Origin: an uncultured Lachnospiraceae bacterium
GTDB taxonomy: Bacteria; Bacillota; Clostridia; Lachnospirales; Lachnospiraceae
Direction of reading: 5' to 3'
DNA length: 43,008 nucleotides
Assembly: GCA_947589095.1 (NCBI GenBank)
Contig: CANQBX010000029.1
Coordinates: forward strand, 1-43,008
Under the pieces are notes generated by a model that searched no databases, was not told the DNA's origin, and was given only the letters and a program-made list of their open reading frames with translations. How positions within the stretch are numbered: the first letter of the stretch is position 1; every line of letters begins with the position of its first letter. Shown in pieces: positions 30,636-39,273 of this stretch. A program made the translations under genes and the position numbers.

Positions 30636-33104
30636 TTAATATGAGTAGCTAGTTTTGTAAATAAGTTGATTACTTTCTACATATACCGCTATATCATGGT
30701 ACACACTATTCATAATGCTCCATGTGTTAGGTAACAGAGCCCTAGCCCTATCCTGCTCCTCCTTTGTTCCGGCTGTACGCAAAGCACAAAAGGTAGCCCA
30801 TGTTTCACTAGCGGATCCATTCTCTCCTCTGTCCTTATTGTATGCGCTATCATGCCCCCAGCCTCCACAACTAAGAGTATTCCGGCTCAGCCTGTCCTTA
30901 GTAAACAAACCTATAGCATCTGTTAAAATACCCATCCTACACGCCTCCGGTCTATCCATTCCACTAGAGGTAAGGCTACAGTAATACTCGTCAAAGGCAT
31001 ATCTTACCTCCCTAGAGAGCCGGTTAAAGTTGGTAATCAGCTTTACCTCCTTAAACCCACTTTCCTTACCATGTTTCCAATTATAATATGAAATAGACTT
31101 ATTTACAAATGATACTAAATCTGTTTCTATGGCTTGCTGGATTTTCTTACCGGTTTCTGTGGCGGAGTAAGTAAAAGCTCTGGCAACACTACCTTTAGTG
31201 CCGGAAATTTCCTCTACATTGGATAAAAGATGATCTAACTGATGCCCCTCCTCATGATACTTAGTCTGCCAAGCACCTTTAAGCCCATTCCCCAGAGATC
31301 TCTCATGGGTATTACTGCTCATATCCATCTCTACCATATGCCTATATGGAGAGTACCATCCTTTACCTCTATCTCCATAATGATTAGTTTTAATCATATC
31401 AGAAAGAGCACTCTGCACTTTCAGAGCATCCTCATCCATTCTCTGAGCCATTTTTACCAGCTCTGAGCTGTAGGTATCAAAATCAAAGTTAGGATTATCT
31501 CTTAGGGCTTGCCGGATAGTCCTAAACTCCTTAATGTGAGTATATCTATCCATATCATCCCCTACAAAATCAATATCTAAGCCCAGATCTTTCTCAGAAT
31601 CGTATAAAGCCCTTATCTTATCATCTAAATCTCGCACCTCCCCCATGATCTTAACCCGATCATCCTTTATTTTCCTCTGAATATCATTCAAAGATACCCT
31701 ATAACCCTCTACAATGTTGGTATAATCGTAATATTCACTCTCTACCTCTGAGATTTTATCTCTTATCCGCCTCCTATCATCCCTAATAGCGGCACTCAGC
31801 TTATCAAACTCCTCCTCTGAGTATTTTCCATCCTCAAAATCCTTAGATAAAGCCTCTCTCCGCTGAGGAATGGTATTTTTCTCTGCATAAAGAACCTCCA
31901 TCTCCGCCTTTTTTACATCTGCATTTCTCTGAGCCTCCACTCTTTTTGCCTCCAGATCATCTATCTGTGATTGATATTTAGCCGGTACATTTTTGTACTC
32001 CTCATTTTTAGTATCAATCTGTGCCTGTATATCCCTCCTTTTACCATCATTCTCAGCAATAATCTTATCAACATCCGCCTGTATAAGATCCTTAGCGGTT
32101 TTAGGCTCATCTTTTAGATTGTCTTTCCATTTTTCGTAATTTTCTGCCCCTCTTACAGAGCCGGTAAGCTCATTAAGCTCATTATCTCCAAACTCATCCG
32201 ATACTACAGGAATATACACACATCTACAGTTAGGATGTCTGGGGAGAGTAGGCTCTGTGCCTCTCTTATAATGCTTTCCATTATCCGCCCTACAGAGAGT
32301 GCATACCCTAGCATCTCCGCCATTAGCACACCTATACTCCAGCTCCTCAACACCCATATCCTCATAAGCATCATTATGAGCACAGTATGTAACCCTCTTT
32401 GTTTCAGTCCTAGCCACTCTCTCCGCATTATACCTAGCTGTATCAATCCCCTTATTGATCCTATCCGTCATTTCTGGGATACCCTCGCCTAGTATCATGC
32501 TCTGAGTAAGCCCCACTCTCAAATTTCTCCCAAGAGTAGCCTTATCCTGCCAGAGCCGATCACTAAACATAGCCCCACTCCACGGATAATCCAGAGTTTT
32601 CTTTACCAAAGCCGGATTTAACCTGTTAAAATTGGCTTTTACCGGTATGCTCTGCCCCAGCTCATATACTTGCCTTAAAAACTGATCTGTATAGATATTA
32701 CTGAGCCCCTGTGTAAAGATATTCTGCTCCTTTTGCCCCAGCTTATTAAGCTCCTGTGTAATCTGCTCAAAAAGCCCTCTACTCCTAGTAAGCGCACTCT
32801 GATTAGCATAGCTCCAAGTACCTCCAGCCTTTTTAACCTTTGCTACTGTTTCTGCTACATCCGCTAAAATCTGTTTCTGGCAATCCCTATAAATAGAGGC
32901 TAAGACTTTTTCCATCTTAGCCTCATCCTCAAACGCTTTAAGGTTATTTTTCAGTACCGCCTCCTGCCGCTCCTTTATCAGTTTTGCCCTCCTAAGGCTA
33001 TCAGCATGGAGTATCTTCCTCTGCTCCTCTGTGAGCTGGCTATAAGGGATCCCATACATAGCTCTCACAGCTTCATTTACATAACCATAGCTTGTATTAG
33101 CCAC
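30636..33104 (-). CDS. MuF-type minor head protein with C-terminal HExxH metallopeptidase-like domain
   Basis: 822 aa, far longer than a plain gp7/MuF head protein (~300). Residues ~1-310 are the MuF domain, with ARVARTETKRV, the Cys motif RVCTLCRADNGK and RHPNCRCVYIPV. Residues ~340-520 are a charged coiled coil. Residues ~540-822 contain KYHEEGHQLDHLL, a zincin HExxH at 617-621, and downstream NGSASETWATF (E767), a plausible third metal ligand. MuF fusions to toxin or enzyme domains are known in Firmicutes prophages and are thought to be packaged and injected with DNA. The protease assignment is from the motif alone; substrate unknown. Gene lies directly after portal. Confidence 0.85.
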   Translation of the reverse strand: MANTSYGYVNEAVRAMYGIPYSQLTEEQRKILHADSLRRAKLIKERQEAVLKNNLKAFEDEAKMEKVLASIYRDCQKQILADVAETVAKVKKAGGTWSYANQSALTRSRGLFEQITQELNKLGQKEQNIFTQGLSNIYTDQFLRQVYELGQSIPVKANFNRLNPALVKKTLDYPWSGAMFSDRLWQDKATLGRNLRVGLTQSMILGEGIPEMTDRINKGIDTARYNAERVARTETKRVTYCAHNDAYEDMGVEELEYRCANGGDARVCTLCRADNGKHYKRGTEPTLPRHPNCRCVYIPVVSDEFGDNELNELTGSVRGAENYEKWKDNLKDEPKTAKDLIQADVDKIIAENDGKRRDIQAQIDTKNEEYKNVPAKYQSQIDDLEAKRVEAQRNADVKKAEMEVLYAEKNTIPQRREALSKDFEDGKYSEEEFDKLSAAIRDDRRRIRDKISEVESEYYDYTNIVEGYRVSLNDIQRKIKDDRVKIMGEVRDLDDKIRALYDSEKDLGLDIDFVGDDMDRYTHIKEFRTIRQALRDNPNFDFDTYSSELVKMAQRMDEDALKVQSALSDMIKTNHYGDRGKGWYSPYRHMVEMDMSSNTHERSLGNGLKGAWQTKYHEEGHQLDHLLSNVEEISGTKGSVARAFTYSATETGKKIQQAIETDLVSFVNKSISYYNWKHGKESGFKEVKLITNFNRLSREVRYAFDEYYCSLTSSGMDRPEACRMGILTDAIGLFTKDRLSRNTLSCGGWGHDSAYNKDRGENGSASETWATFCALRTAGTKEEQDRARALLPNTWSIMNSVYHDIAVYVESNQLIYKTSYSY

Positions 33105-33139
33105 CTTTTAGCCTCCTCTCTGCCTCCTACAGCCATTTT

Positions 33140-34702
33140 CTAGCTCTCACCCACAGCAATATCCGCCCCAGCACCATTAGGAGCCTCCTGTGGGCTCTGA
33201 GAGCTTATAATCTGAGCTCCTGCATTGAGATTAGGAAAAGGATTATTACCATCTGCTACTACATTCTGAGGAGAGTACGGATCTGAGCTCTTTTTCTCCT
33301 CCTCAATATCCTGCTTTAACTTCTCCAGCACATCCTTAGGATTATCAATGAAAGGCAACAGAGCTAACAGAGTTTCCTTATCCACCTTTCCATCCAGCTT
33401 AGTAACAGTATCCACCAGCTCAGTAATGTTGTTAGGTACATTTCTGGTAAATTCTACTTTCAGATTGAGCACATCCACCTCTCTACCTGTAAGCACCCTC
33501 AGAGGAGCGGAAATAACCCTAAACAGATCTCTTATAGCCTTTTCCATCTTGCGCTCTTTGATAATGCACTTTGTTTCCAGCCCAAAGAGCTTAAACCGGA
33601 TAGCCACGCCGGAGAGATTTCCTGCAAAATTCTCATCTGAAAGATCCGGCACCTGTGAAAACTTATAGATATTCTTCTCCAGCCGGTTTAAGTGATTTTC
33701 TAGGGCATCTGTCTGAATCTGCTTAGTAAGAAACTTAGCATCTCCATTCTCCATAACCTCCAGTATGCCCTCCTCCTTAAGTTTAGTAAGAGCATTATCA
33801 CTAGCTACCATGTTCTTAAGCATGAGGTAAGCATTTCTAAAAGCCTCAAACTCATTAGATACATCTGAGAGCACCTTATCATAATCATTTACAAGGCTTT
33901 CAATCCGCTCCAGATCGCTCATTTTCTCCTCATTGTTATACATAGTCACCACAGGGATCCTACCGTAAATATGCGGCTCTCTGTGATCGAATGTATAACC
34001 GGTAGTATCCCTCCCCATCACAATAGAGGCACTACCCCCATCCACGCACTTAAACACATCATAGCCGGTATTATCGTACACCTCTGCATAATGGGTAGTA
34101 GTGTTGGTATCCTCTGTATCAATATCATAGAGCCGGATAGCATACTGGAGCTCCTTTGTACTGGAGTTTTTATACACTAAGATTACATCCTCTGGAGATA
34201 GCCGCATAAACTTAGTTTTGCTCTCCTCATTCTGGTAAATCAGAATATGGGAGAGCCCCTTAATCATAGCCTCCTTACCCCACTCCATGAAAAGATCATC
34301 TTTCTCATTATCCAGACAAATTTTATCTACCTCATCCTGTACCACAGTATCCTCAATCTGCTCCAGATCCACACCTACATCCACCGGATCCACTTCTACC
34401 GGCTTTTTTGCCTCCTGTGGCTCAGTATAGTTAAGGATAATGGGATTTCCTAAGAAATAGCCCACTGTGTTATCTATAATCTGCCCAAAGAAATCATTAG
34501 ATACTTTATTGTTAGGCTTATTCTCATCCCTCTTTTTCCGGCTGGCTATCTTATGCTTATTTTCGTACAATTTTTGATATTTCCGGTATTTTGGAGCTAT
34601 CTTTTTAGCATGGGTACTAATCAAATCCTCCAGCAAAGTAGTACCAATTCTCTTAGCCTCAATTTCCACATTAAACTCACCATCCACCGGCTTACCAATC
34701 AT
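33140..34702 (-). CDS. Phage portal protein (SPP1 gp6-like)
   Basis: 520 aa from the ATG at 34702 (MIGKPVDGEFNVEIEAKRIG), which has AGGAGG upstream; the in-frame start at 34729 adds nine residues. The dodecameric portal is the DNA gate of the capsid. Family patterns include KVSNDFFGQIIDNTVGYFLG, GRIPVVTMYNNEEKMSDLER and DENFAGNLSGVAIRFKLFGL. A Pro/Ser/Asn-rich C-terminus (about 470-520) is probably disordered. Sits between large terminase and MuF genes, as usual. Confidence 0.95.
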   Translation of the reverse strand: MIGKPVDGEFNVEIEAKRIGTTLLEDLISTHAKKIAPKYRKYQKLYENKHKIASRKKRDENKPNNKVSNDFFGQIIDNTVGYFLGNPIILNYTEPQEAKKPVEVDPVDVGVDLEQIEDTVVQDEVDKICLDNEKDDLFMEWGKEAMIKGLSHILIYQNEESKTKFMRLSPEDVILVYKNSSTKELQYAIRLYDIDTEDTNTTTHYAEVYDNTGYDVFKCVDGGSASIVMGRDTTGYTFDHREPHIYGRIPVVTMYNNEEKMSDLERIESLVNDYDKVLSDVSNEFEAFRNAYLMLKNMVASDNALTKLKEEGILEVMENGDAKFLTKQIQTDALENHLNRLEKNIYKFSQVPDLSDENFAGNLSGVAIRFKLFGLETKCIIKERKMEKAIRDLFRVISAPLRVLTGREVDVLNLKVEFTRNVPNNITELVDTVTKLDGKVDKETLLALLPFIDNPKDVLEKLKQDIEEEKKSSDPYSPQNVVADGNNPFPNLNAGAQIISSQSPQEAPNGAGADIAVGES

Positions 34703-34730
34703 CTCTACATATCCTCCTTTTCTTTGCAAT

Positions 34731-34758
34731 AAAATAAGCCCCTCATTATTAGGGCTTA
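34731..34758 (-). terminator. Hairpin at the end of the large terminase gene
   Basis: The 7-bp stem TAAGCCC/GGGCTTA (34735-34741, 34752-34758) includes part of the terminase stop and is followed by TTTTATT on the minus strand. Short stem, so termination is probably partial. Confidence 0.5.
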
Positions 34759-36237
34759 AATCATAAAGTTTTTACGCTCCAACACTCTAATCTCATTACC
34801 GCTATCTGCCATATTCATAGCAAAATCTAAGCCGTCAAAGAGATCATCATGATCCACCTCCGGGAATAACAACAGGCACTCCTCCAGATCATCCATCCCC
34901 ATCCTAAAGAATACCTTGCCATTCTCAAAGTTGGCTGATCTCCTCATAGCCCTAGTAACCTTATCCTTAGAGGTATTGATATTGATAACAGGCAACAATG
35001 AGAGCCGCCTTAGCTCCTGTGCTAGAGCTTTTTGATAAGCATTAGCCTCCACGCCTATCCTCTCCACCATAGCATACTTATTTCTGCCATAGGAGATAAT
35101 GGTATCCAACTGGCTCTTGAAAGTAAGCCTCTCTTTCACATACTCCAGCACATATACATTTCTACTATCATCTACGCCTATTATCATGAGTACAAAGTAA
35201 TCATTTTTCTTTTGCTCCTCCTCAGAGATAGCCAAATCTGCTCCCATGTACACCCTAACCTTTATCCACTGATCTACACCCTCCTCAGTTTTCACCCTTA
35301 CTTTAGCGGTCTGAAAATCATAATCCAGCTTATACTCCTCATAGTACCGGAAATACTTAGCCTTAAATATTTTGCCCTTTGCCAACTCTGTATCATTCTG
35401 GTACTGCATATTAAAGATAATCTTGCCGCTGTCCGCTCTGATCTGCTTTAACCGCTCTAAGGTAAACTTATCCTCCCAGAGAGATCTCTCCTCACCATTT
35501 ACAATATTGATAGCCCTCTGGATATTCACCTTATAACTACCGCTCTTTATCAGATCCTCATACAGATCCAGCGGATTATACCTAGTGCCTAAGATATGAA
35601 TCTCTCCATCCGGCTCCAGAGTAGGTAGTAAGGAGCTGTAAAACCACTCTTTTAGATTAGCCCTTTGCCGCTCTGTCCTCGCATTTTCAAGCCCTACAAT
35701 ATCATCACCAATAATAATATCAAAGTGCTTAGAAATAACGGCTCCAGAGGCTCCCAGAGCGGTAACAGTAGCCTCCTTTTTTATCACAGTCCGCTTATTT
35801 ACCGTAAACTCCCGATCATTCCACACATTATCCTTACTCTTTTTCCAATCCCCAAAGATACGGATAAGATCTGTATTCTGCTCAAAGTGAGTACGGATTT
35901 CCTTAAGAAAAGCCTCCGCCTGTGTCTGTGTCTTAGAGCCTATCATAATTCTTATGTTAGGATCTCTAAGGATAACGGTTATACAATAATCCACATCACC
36001 CACGGTACTTTTACCAAAACCTCTAGGAGCTAGATCCATAGTGCTCCTGTTTGAGGAGATACTGGATATAATGCTCTTATGGAGATCTTTTACACTTCTC
36101 TTAGTGATATAAGTACATACTAGGTAATATGCCACCTCAAAACCGGAGTTAAGGATAAGATGTTTAATCATGGCATCTCTATTATCTGCCTGTGCCAGCA
36201 TTTCATCTACTATCTGTACTTTCCCATAATTTAACAC
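34756..36237 (-). CDS. Terminase large subunit
   Basis: 493 aa ATPase/nuclease that packages DNA into the procapsid. Walker A is LAPRGFGKSTVGD (about 68-80), Walker B is DIIIGDDIVG, and the RNase H-like nuclease part starts at VYMGADLAISEEEQKKNDYF with a later DDLFDGLDFAMNMADSG. Start is a GTG (VLNYGKVQ) with AGAGGAT upstream. The small subunit is not adjacent: a terminase-like HTH protein lies 2.6 kb upstream, with thyX and small genes between. Confidence 0.95.
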   Translation of the reverse strand: MLNYGKVQIVDEMLAQADNRDAMIKHLILNSGFEVAYYLVCTYITKRSVKDLHKSIISSISSNRSTMDLAPRGFGKSTVGDVDYCITVILRDPNIRIMIGSKTQTQAEAFLKEIRTHFEQNTDLIRIFGDWKKSKDNVWNDREFTVNKRTVIKKEATVTALGASGAVISKHFDIIIGDDIVGLENARTERQRANLKEWFYSSLLPTLEPDGEIHILGTRYNPLDLYEDLIKSGSYKVNIQRAINIVNGEERSLWEDKFTLERLKQIRADSGKIIFNMQYQNDTELAKGKIFKAKYFRYYEEYKLDYDFQTAKVRVKTEEGVDQWIKVRVYMGADLAISEEEQKKNDYFVLMIIGVDDSRNVYVLEYVKERLTFKSQLDTIISYGRNKYAMVERIGVEANAYQKALAQELRRLSLLPVININTSKDKVTRAMRRSANFENGKVFFRMGMDDLEECLLLFPEVDHDDLFDGLDFAMNMADSGNEIRVLERKNFMI

Positions 36238-36266
36238 ATCCTCTTAACCTCCTCTCTGCATATATG

Positions 36267-36289
36267 AAAAAGGAGCCTGCTACAGCTCC
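36267..36289 (-). terminator. Weak hairpin upstream of large terminase
   Basis: A 5-bp stem GGAGC/GCTCC (36272-36276, 36285-36289) with CTTTTTC following on the minus strand. Similar in look to other intergenic hairpins of this phage. Confidence 0.35.
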
Positions 36290-36290
36290 C

Positions 36291-36476
36291 CTAAAGAATT
36301 ACCCTAAAGAACATAACCACGATTACAACGCACATTGTAACTAGCGTTAGAGCTATCCAGCTCTTATCTGTGCTCTTATCCGGTAATTTCTCAAACACTC
36401 TATAAGAGCCTACCACACAGGCTATCAGCAATAGGAAAAACAACAGATTTACCGCCCTTGTTATCACTTCACTCAC
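36291..36476 (-). CDS. Small two-helix membrane protein
   Basis: 61 aa with two hydrophobic segments (about 9-24 and 42-60) separated by a charged loop (FEKLPDKSTDKSW). It overlaps the upstream HExxH gene by 8 bp. Function unknown. Confidence 0.65.
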   Translation of the reverse strand: MSEVITRAVNLLFFLLLIACVVGSYRVFEKLPDKSTDKSWIALTLVTMCVVIVVMFFRVIL

Positions 36477-36864
36477 TTACACCAGCCTCCTCAAATGCTT
36501 TATGGATCTTAGGGCTCTGTATAGCCATCCAATCCACCATCTCCTCATTTTTCGCCCAACACTCTACACTACCGCTATTTTGCCAGAGCCCACTCTCATA
36601 GAGAAAAGCATGGATAATCTCATGGCGGATAGTTGCTTTCTGGTACTCCCCCAGATCCTTTACACTCTTTGCACTCTGAGAGTAGTTAAAAAGCAATAAC
36701 TCCTTAACCGTAGTATCACACCATCCATCCGCCTCTCTATCATAGCGGTAATCATCCTCATCTATAATACGGATCTTATAGAGAGTGCCTAAGATATGCA
36801 CCTCTGTTTCCGGCTCTCTATGAGCCTGTACTGCCCCTGTAGCCCCCAGCTCTGCCAGATCCAC
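36469..36864 (-). CDS. Small zincin-like (HExxH) phage metallopeptidase
   Basis: 131 aa. The zinc motif is ATIRHEIIHAFLYESGL (HEIIH at 81-85), with acidic residues about 22 residues later (AKNEEMVDWMA) that could supply the third ligand. Proteins of this type are common in Firmicutes prophages near the packaging genes; their substrates are unknown. Start is a GTG. It belongs to a run of overlapping small genes (36.3-37.1 kb). Confidence 0.8.
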   Translation of the reverse strand: MDLAELGATGAVQAHREPETEVHILGTLYKIRIIDEDDYRYDREADGWCDTTVKELLLFNYSQSAKSVKDLGEYQKATIRHEIIHAFLYESGLWQNSGSVECWAKNEEMVDWMAIQSPKIHKAFEEAGVSE

Positions 36865-36872
36865 AATAATCT

Positions 36873-36986
36873 CTACTCCGGTAGCACATAGAGAGAGAGA
36901 GTAGCCTTATCCAGCTCATCAATAGCCTTTATCTCTCCCATAATGCTCTTATATTTTTTCAGATATACCACATCTCCTACTTTCAC
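36873..36986 (-). CDS. Very small KOW-like phage protein
   Basis: 37 aa, starting at a GTG (reads KVGDVVYLKKYKSIMGEIKA after the start) with AAGGAGG upstream. The GTGA overlap with the preceding gene's stop indicates coupling. The pattern VGDVVYL...GEI resembles the N-terminus of the 73-aa product at 41183-41404. Function unknown. Confidence 0.6.
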   Translation of the reverse strand: MKVGDVVYLKKYKSIMGEIKAIDELDKATLSLYVLPE

Positions 36987-37126
36987 TCAGCTCCGCCCTC
37001 CTTTGTCTTATCAATACTCTCCACATGGTACTCATTATTATTCTGTATAGCCATAAGAGCCATTACAAAGCCTCCAATAACGCCTCCTGCCATAAAGCAC
37101 ACAAAGCCCACTACAAAATAACTCAT
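36983..37126 (-). CDS. Small membrane protein, DUF3789-like
   Basis: 47 aa, one Gly-rich transmembrane helix (SYFVVGFVCFMAGGVIGGFV) followed by a short polar tail. Strong TAAGGAGG site before the ATG at 37126. The stop TGA overlaps the next GTG. DUF3789 proteins with this look are common in clostridial phages; function unknown. Confidence 0.72.
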   Translation of the reverse strand: MSYFVVGFVCFMAGGVIGGFVMALMAIQNNNEYHVESIDKTKEGGAE

Positions 37127-37145
37127 AATATACCTCCTTACTAAC

Positions 37146-37171
37146 AAAGGAGAGCCTTTTTACAGCTCTCC
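37146..37171 (-). terminator. Hairpin after thyX
   Basis: A 7-bp stem GGAGAGC/GCTCTCC (37149-37155, 37165-37171) with loop CTTTTTACA. Only three T follow on the minus strand, so this is at most a weak terminator. Confidence 0.4.
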
Positions 37172-37188
37172 TCCGCCCTATATGCCAC

Positions 37189-37824
37189 TCATGCCTCCGG
37201 TATCACCAGATCATCAAATACAACCGGCACTCTCTCCTGTAGCTCCCTCAGCAAGGGTATAGCTACCTCCTGCATCTGAGGATGAGGCTTACCAGTAGTA
37301 CCCACCGCTCTCAGCTTAAGGAAATACCTCCACTCTCTAAGGTTAGCTGTCATTACAATTTCCGTTTTGAGGCTATTAGGCAATACCGCTCTTGCCTTTT
37401 GCGGCTCCCAGCCATCCTCTAAGAGCTTTAAGTATTGATTTTCACACACTTCCATAGCCTCTCTCCAATTCTGCCACTCAAAAATATCCTTGCCCTCTAA
37501 CCAGAAAGGAGCTATAACAGTGATCTCTCCCTCATGCCCATAATTACAGTACCTTGTACTCTCCTGCGCAAAAGAGGCTAACCTGTGCCTTACAATCTCA
37601 TGAGATACCCCTCTATCCACAGTAAATTTTACTGAGAAAGAGTAGTGCTCCAGCATAGCCTCATGCCCTCTCTTAATGAGGGATCTTACCATCTTCTCCA
37701 CTGAGCCCTCTGTGATCTTATCTTCACTCTTGTAACATACCCTAGCTACTCTCTCAATCTTTTTCAGAATCTCCTCACCATTGAGAGGATCTAAGATCTC
37801 ATAACCAGCTCTAATTATTCTCAC
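37189..37824 (-). CDS. thyX: Flavin-dependent thymidylate synthase ThyX
   Basis: Makes dTMP from dUMP using FAD, NADPH and methylene-tetrahydrofolate, supplying thymine for phage DNA replication. The ThyX motif RHRxxSxxxxSxR is present as RHRLASFAQESTR, and MLEHYSFSVKF and LREWRYFLKLR fit the family. 211 aa, normal length. Starts at a GTG overlapping the stop of the upstream frame (GTGA), with GAGGAG about ten bases upstream. Confidence 0.96.
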   Translation of the reverse strand: MRIIRAGYEILDPLNGEEILKKIERVARVCYKSEDKITEGSVEKMVRSLIKRGHEAMLEHYSFSVKFTVDRGVSHEIVRHRLASFAQESTRYCNYGHEGEITVIAPFWLEGKDIFEWQNWREAMEVCENQYLKLLEDGWEPQKARAVLPNSLKTEIVMTANLREWRYFLKLRAVGTTGKPHPQMQEVAIPLLRELQERVPVVFDDLVIPEA

Positions 37825-38069
37825 AATTCCACATCTCCTCTCTTTATCCTCAACTCAACTATATCCGCCAAAGAAACAATTTTCTTTCTTGCCTCGTATC
37901 GTTCAGAAACATCTAATTGCAAACATTTACTATCATAGTCCTTTATTCTGCCTGTAAATCTATTGCCCTGTATTACAGATACATCTACCAGATCACCTAT
38001 CTCAAGCTGTACTAAATCCTCTGTTTCTACATCCTCTGCAATAAGTGAAAATTTAAGGTTTTTATAAAT
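37821..38069 (-). CDS. Small phage protein before thyX with no canonical start codon
   Basis: An open frame ending in a TGA that overlaps the thyX GTG. It encodes KNLKFSLIAEDVETEDLVQL followed by GDLVDVSVIQGNRFTGRIKD, a beta-rich KOW/Sm-like pattern. No ATG, GTG or TTG opens the conserved part. The best candidate is an ATT at 38067-38069 preceded by AAAGGAAAAGT. The frame continues upstream through an A-rich stretch directly into the TAA stop of the DUF3310 gene, in the same frame, so stop readthrough is the alternative. Function unknown. Confidence 0.55.
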   Translation of the reverse strand: MYKNLKFSLIAEDVETEDLVQLEIGDLVDVSVIQGNRFTGRIKDYDSKCLQLDVSERYEARKKIVSLADIVELRIKRGDVEL

Positions 38070-38084
38070 ACTTTTCCTTTTTTT

Positions 38085-38465
38085 TTATTCCTCTACCCCC
38101 ATGATTTTAGCTATTGCCATCTGGATAACCGCCTCCATAGGCGTATCCTTAGGTACTACCAGATCAATTACTATACGCTCTCCCTCAGTAATCGGATTAG
38201 GAACACACTTACAGTTAGGATGATACGCCGGAGGAGTAACCCTTTCCCTTTTCCGCTCCGCCTCCAGAGCCTCAATCTCAAACTTTATGTATTCCTGTGC
38301 TTTCCTCAGATCCTCTAAGATATCTCCCTTTCTGCCAGCTCTGGAGAGATACTTTACCGCATTTCCAAGATTGAAATTAAGCCCCCAATCTCTGATAACA
38401 TCCTTAGGCTCAAACTTCCTACCCTCCACATAATGAGAGGGCTTTCTTACTGCATCATGTTCCAT
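38085..38465 (-). CDS. DUF3310-containing phage protein
   Basis: 126 aa from the ATG at 38465 (MEHDAVRKPSHYVEGRKFEP), with AGGAGG upstream. DUF3310 pattern: PSHY, then EPKDVIRDWGLNFNLGNAVKYLSRAGRKG and a helix DLRKAQEYIKFEIEAL. It continues with a Cys-containing segment (HPNCKCVPNP) and a C-terminal valine-rich part. DUF3310 proteins occur among phage nucleotide-metabolism genes, which suits thyX nearby. Biochemical role is not established. Confidence 0.87.
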   Translation of the reverse strand: MEHDAVRKPSHYVEGRKFEPKDVIRDWGLNFNLGNAVKYLSRAGRKGDILEDLRKAQEYIKFEIEALEAERKRERVTPPAYHPNCKCVPNPITEGERIVIDLVVPKDTPMEAVIQMAIAKIMGVEE

Positions 38466-38647
38466 CTGTTTCTTTCCTCCTTTTCTTTGTCTTGCAAGGC
38501 ACAAAACTCCTCAGCACTCATACACTTAACACTAGGATAATGAGATCTAAGCTGTTTAGCTGTGCTCTGAGCCAGATCCTTACTCATCCGGCTTACCGCA
38601 CTGATAAAACCGGCACTATCAAAGCCAACTACCACAACCTCATCCAC
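38447..38647 (-). CDS. Small hypothetical phage protein
   Basis: 66 aa, starting at a GTG (reads DEVVVVGFDSAGFISAVSRM) with AGGAGG upstream. It overlaps the DUF3310 gene by 19 bp. The N-terminal strand plus helix and an acidic C-terminus are visible; no family recognised. Confidence 0.65.
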   Translation of the reverse strand: MDEVVVVGFDSAGFISAVSRMSKDLAQSTAKQLRSHYPSVKCMSAEEFCALQDKEKEERNRWNMMQ

Positions 38648-38811
38648 TGTAATACCCTCCTTTCTCTCCAGATAACTAACTTAATCACACTGGAAAGGAA
38701 AACTTAGATATTATTTATCTCTCCTTAACTTCCTTTGTTACTTTTCCACAAACGTCTTTTATATATCCCAGAGGGAAAATTACACACATTTAGCAAAAAT
38801 GCCTAAACAGA

Positions 38812-39273
38812 TTATCCCTCCATGAGCTTAGCGATCATATCCAACCGCTCCTTATCCGCCTGTGAGAGCTCTGTAGTACCGGTTATCTCTGTGCGCTCTA
38901 CCGCCTCTCCCATTAACAGGAGATCCAACTTAACAAGCCGCTCAAAATCCTGCACATTCCTTACCTTTATCTTGCCATCCAGCACATCCTTACTAAGCTG
39001 AGCCATAAAGTTATTTATGATAATCCGGTACTTTGTCCTTACATCTGTAAGCTGAGTATTTATCTGCTCCTCTCTCCGGTTTTTGGCATCCTCTATATTC
39101 CTCTGAGCTACCCTAGCTACCCAGCTAAAACTCCGGCTCCATCCAGCCACCGTTCTCTCTGTACGTCCAATCTCCGCCGCCACAGCCTTAAGAGATCTCT
39201 TTTCTCCTAACATATAGTAGATTTCAAAAGCCTTTTTCTGGAGATCGTTCTCCTTACTGAGCTTATCCGCCAT
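38812..39273 (-). CDS. Terminase small subunit-like HTH protein
   Basis: 153 aa. The N-terminus has a helix-turn-helix (KAFEIYYMLGEKRSLKAVAA, then EIGRTERTVAGWSRSFSW) like phage small terminases that recognise pac/cos DNA; the rest is helical. The large subunit is ~2.6 kb downstream, an unusual separation for this gene pair. The assignment rests on the HTH and overall layout. A DNA-binding regulator is an alternative. The 164 bases after it hold nothing clear. Confidence 0.75.
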   Translation of the reverse strand: MADKLSKENDLQKKAFEIYYMLGEKRSLKAVAAEIGRTERTVAGWSRSFSWVARVAQRNIEDAKNRREEQINTQLTDVRTKYRIIINNFMAQLSKDVLDGKIKVRNVQDFERLVKLDLLLMGEAVERTEITGTTELSQADKERLDMIAKLMEG

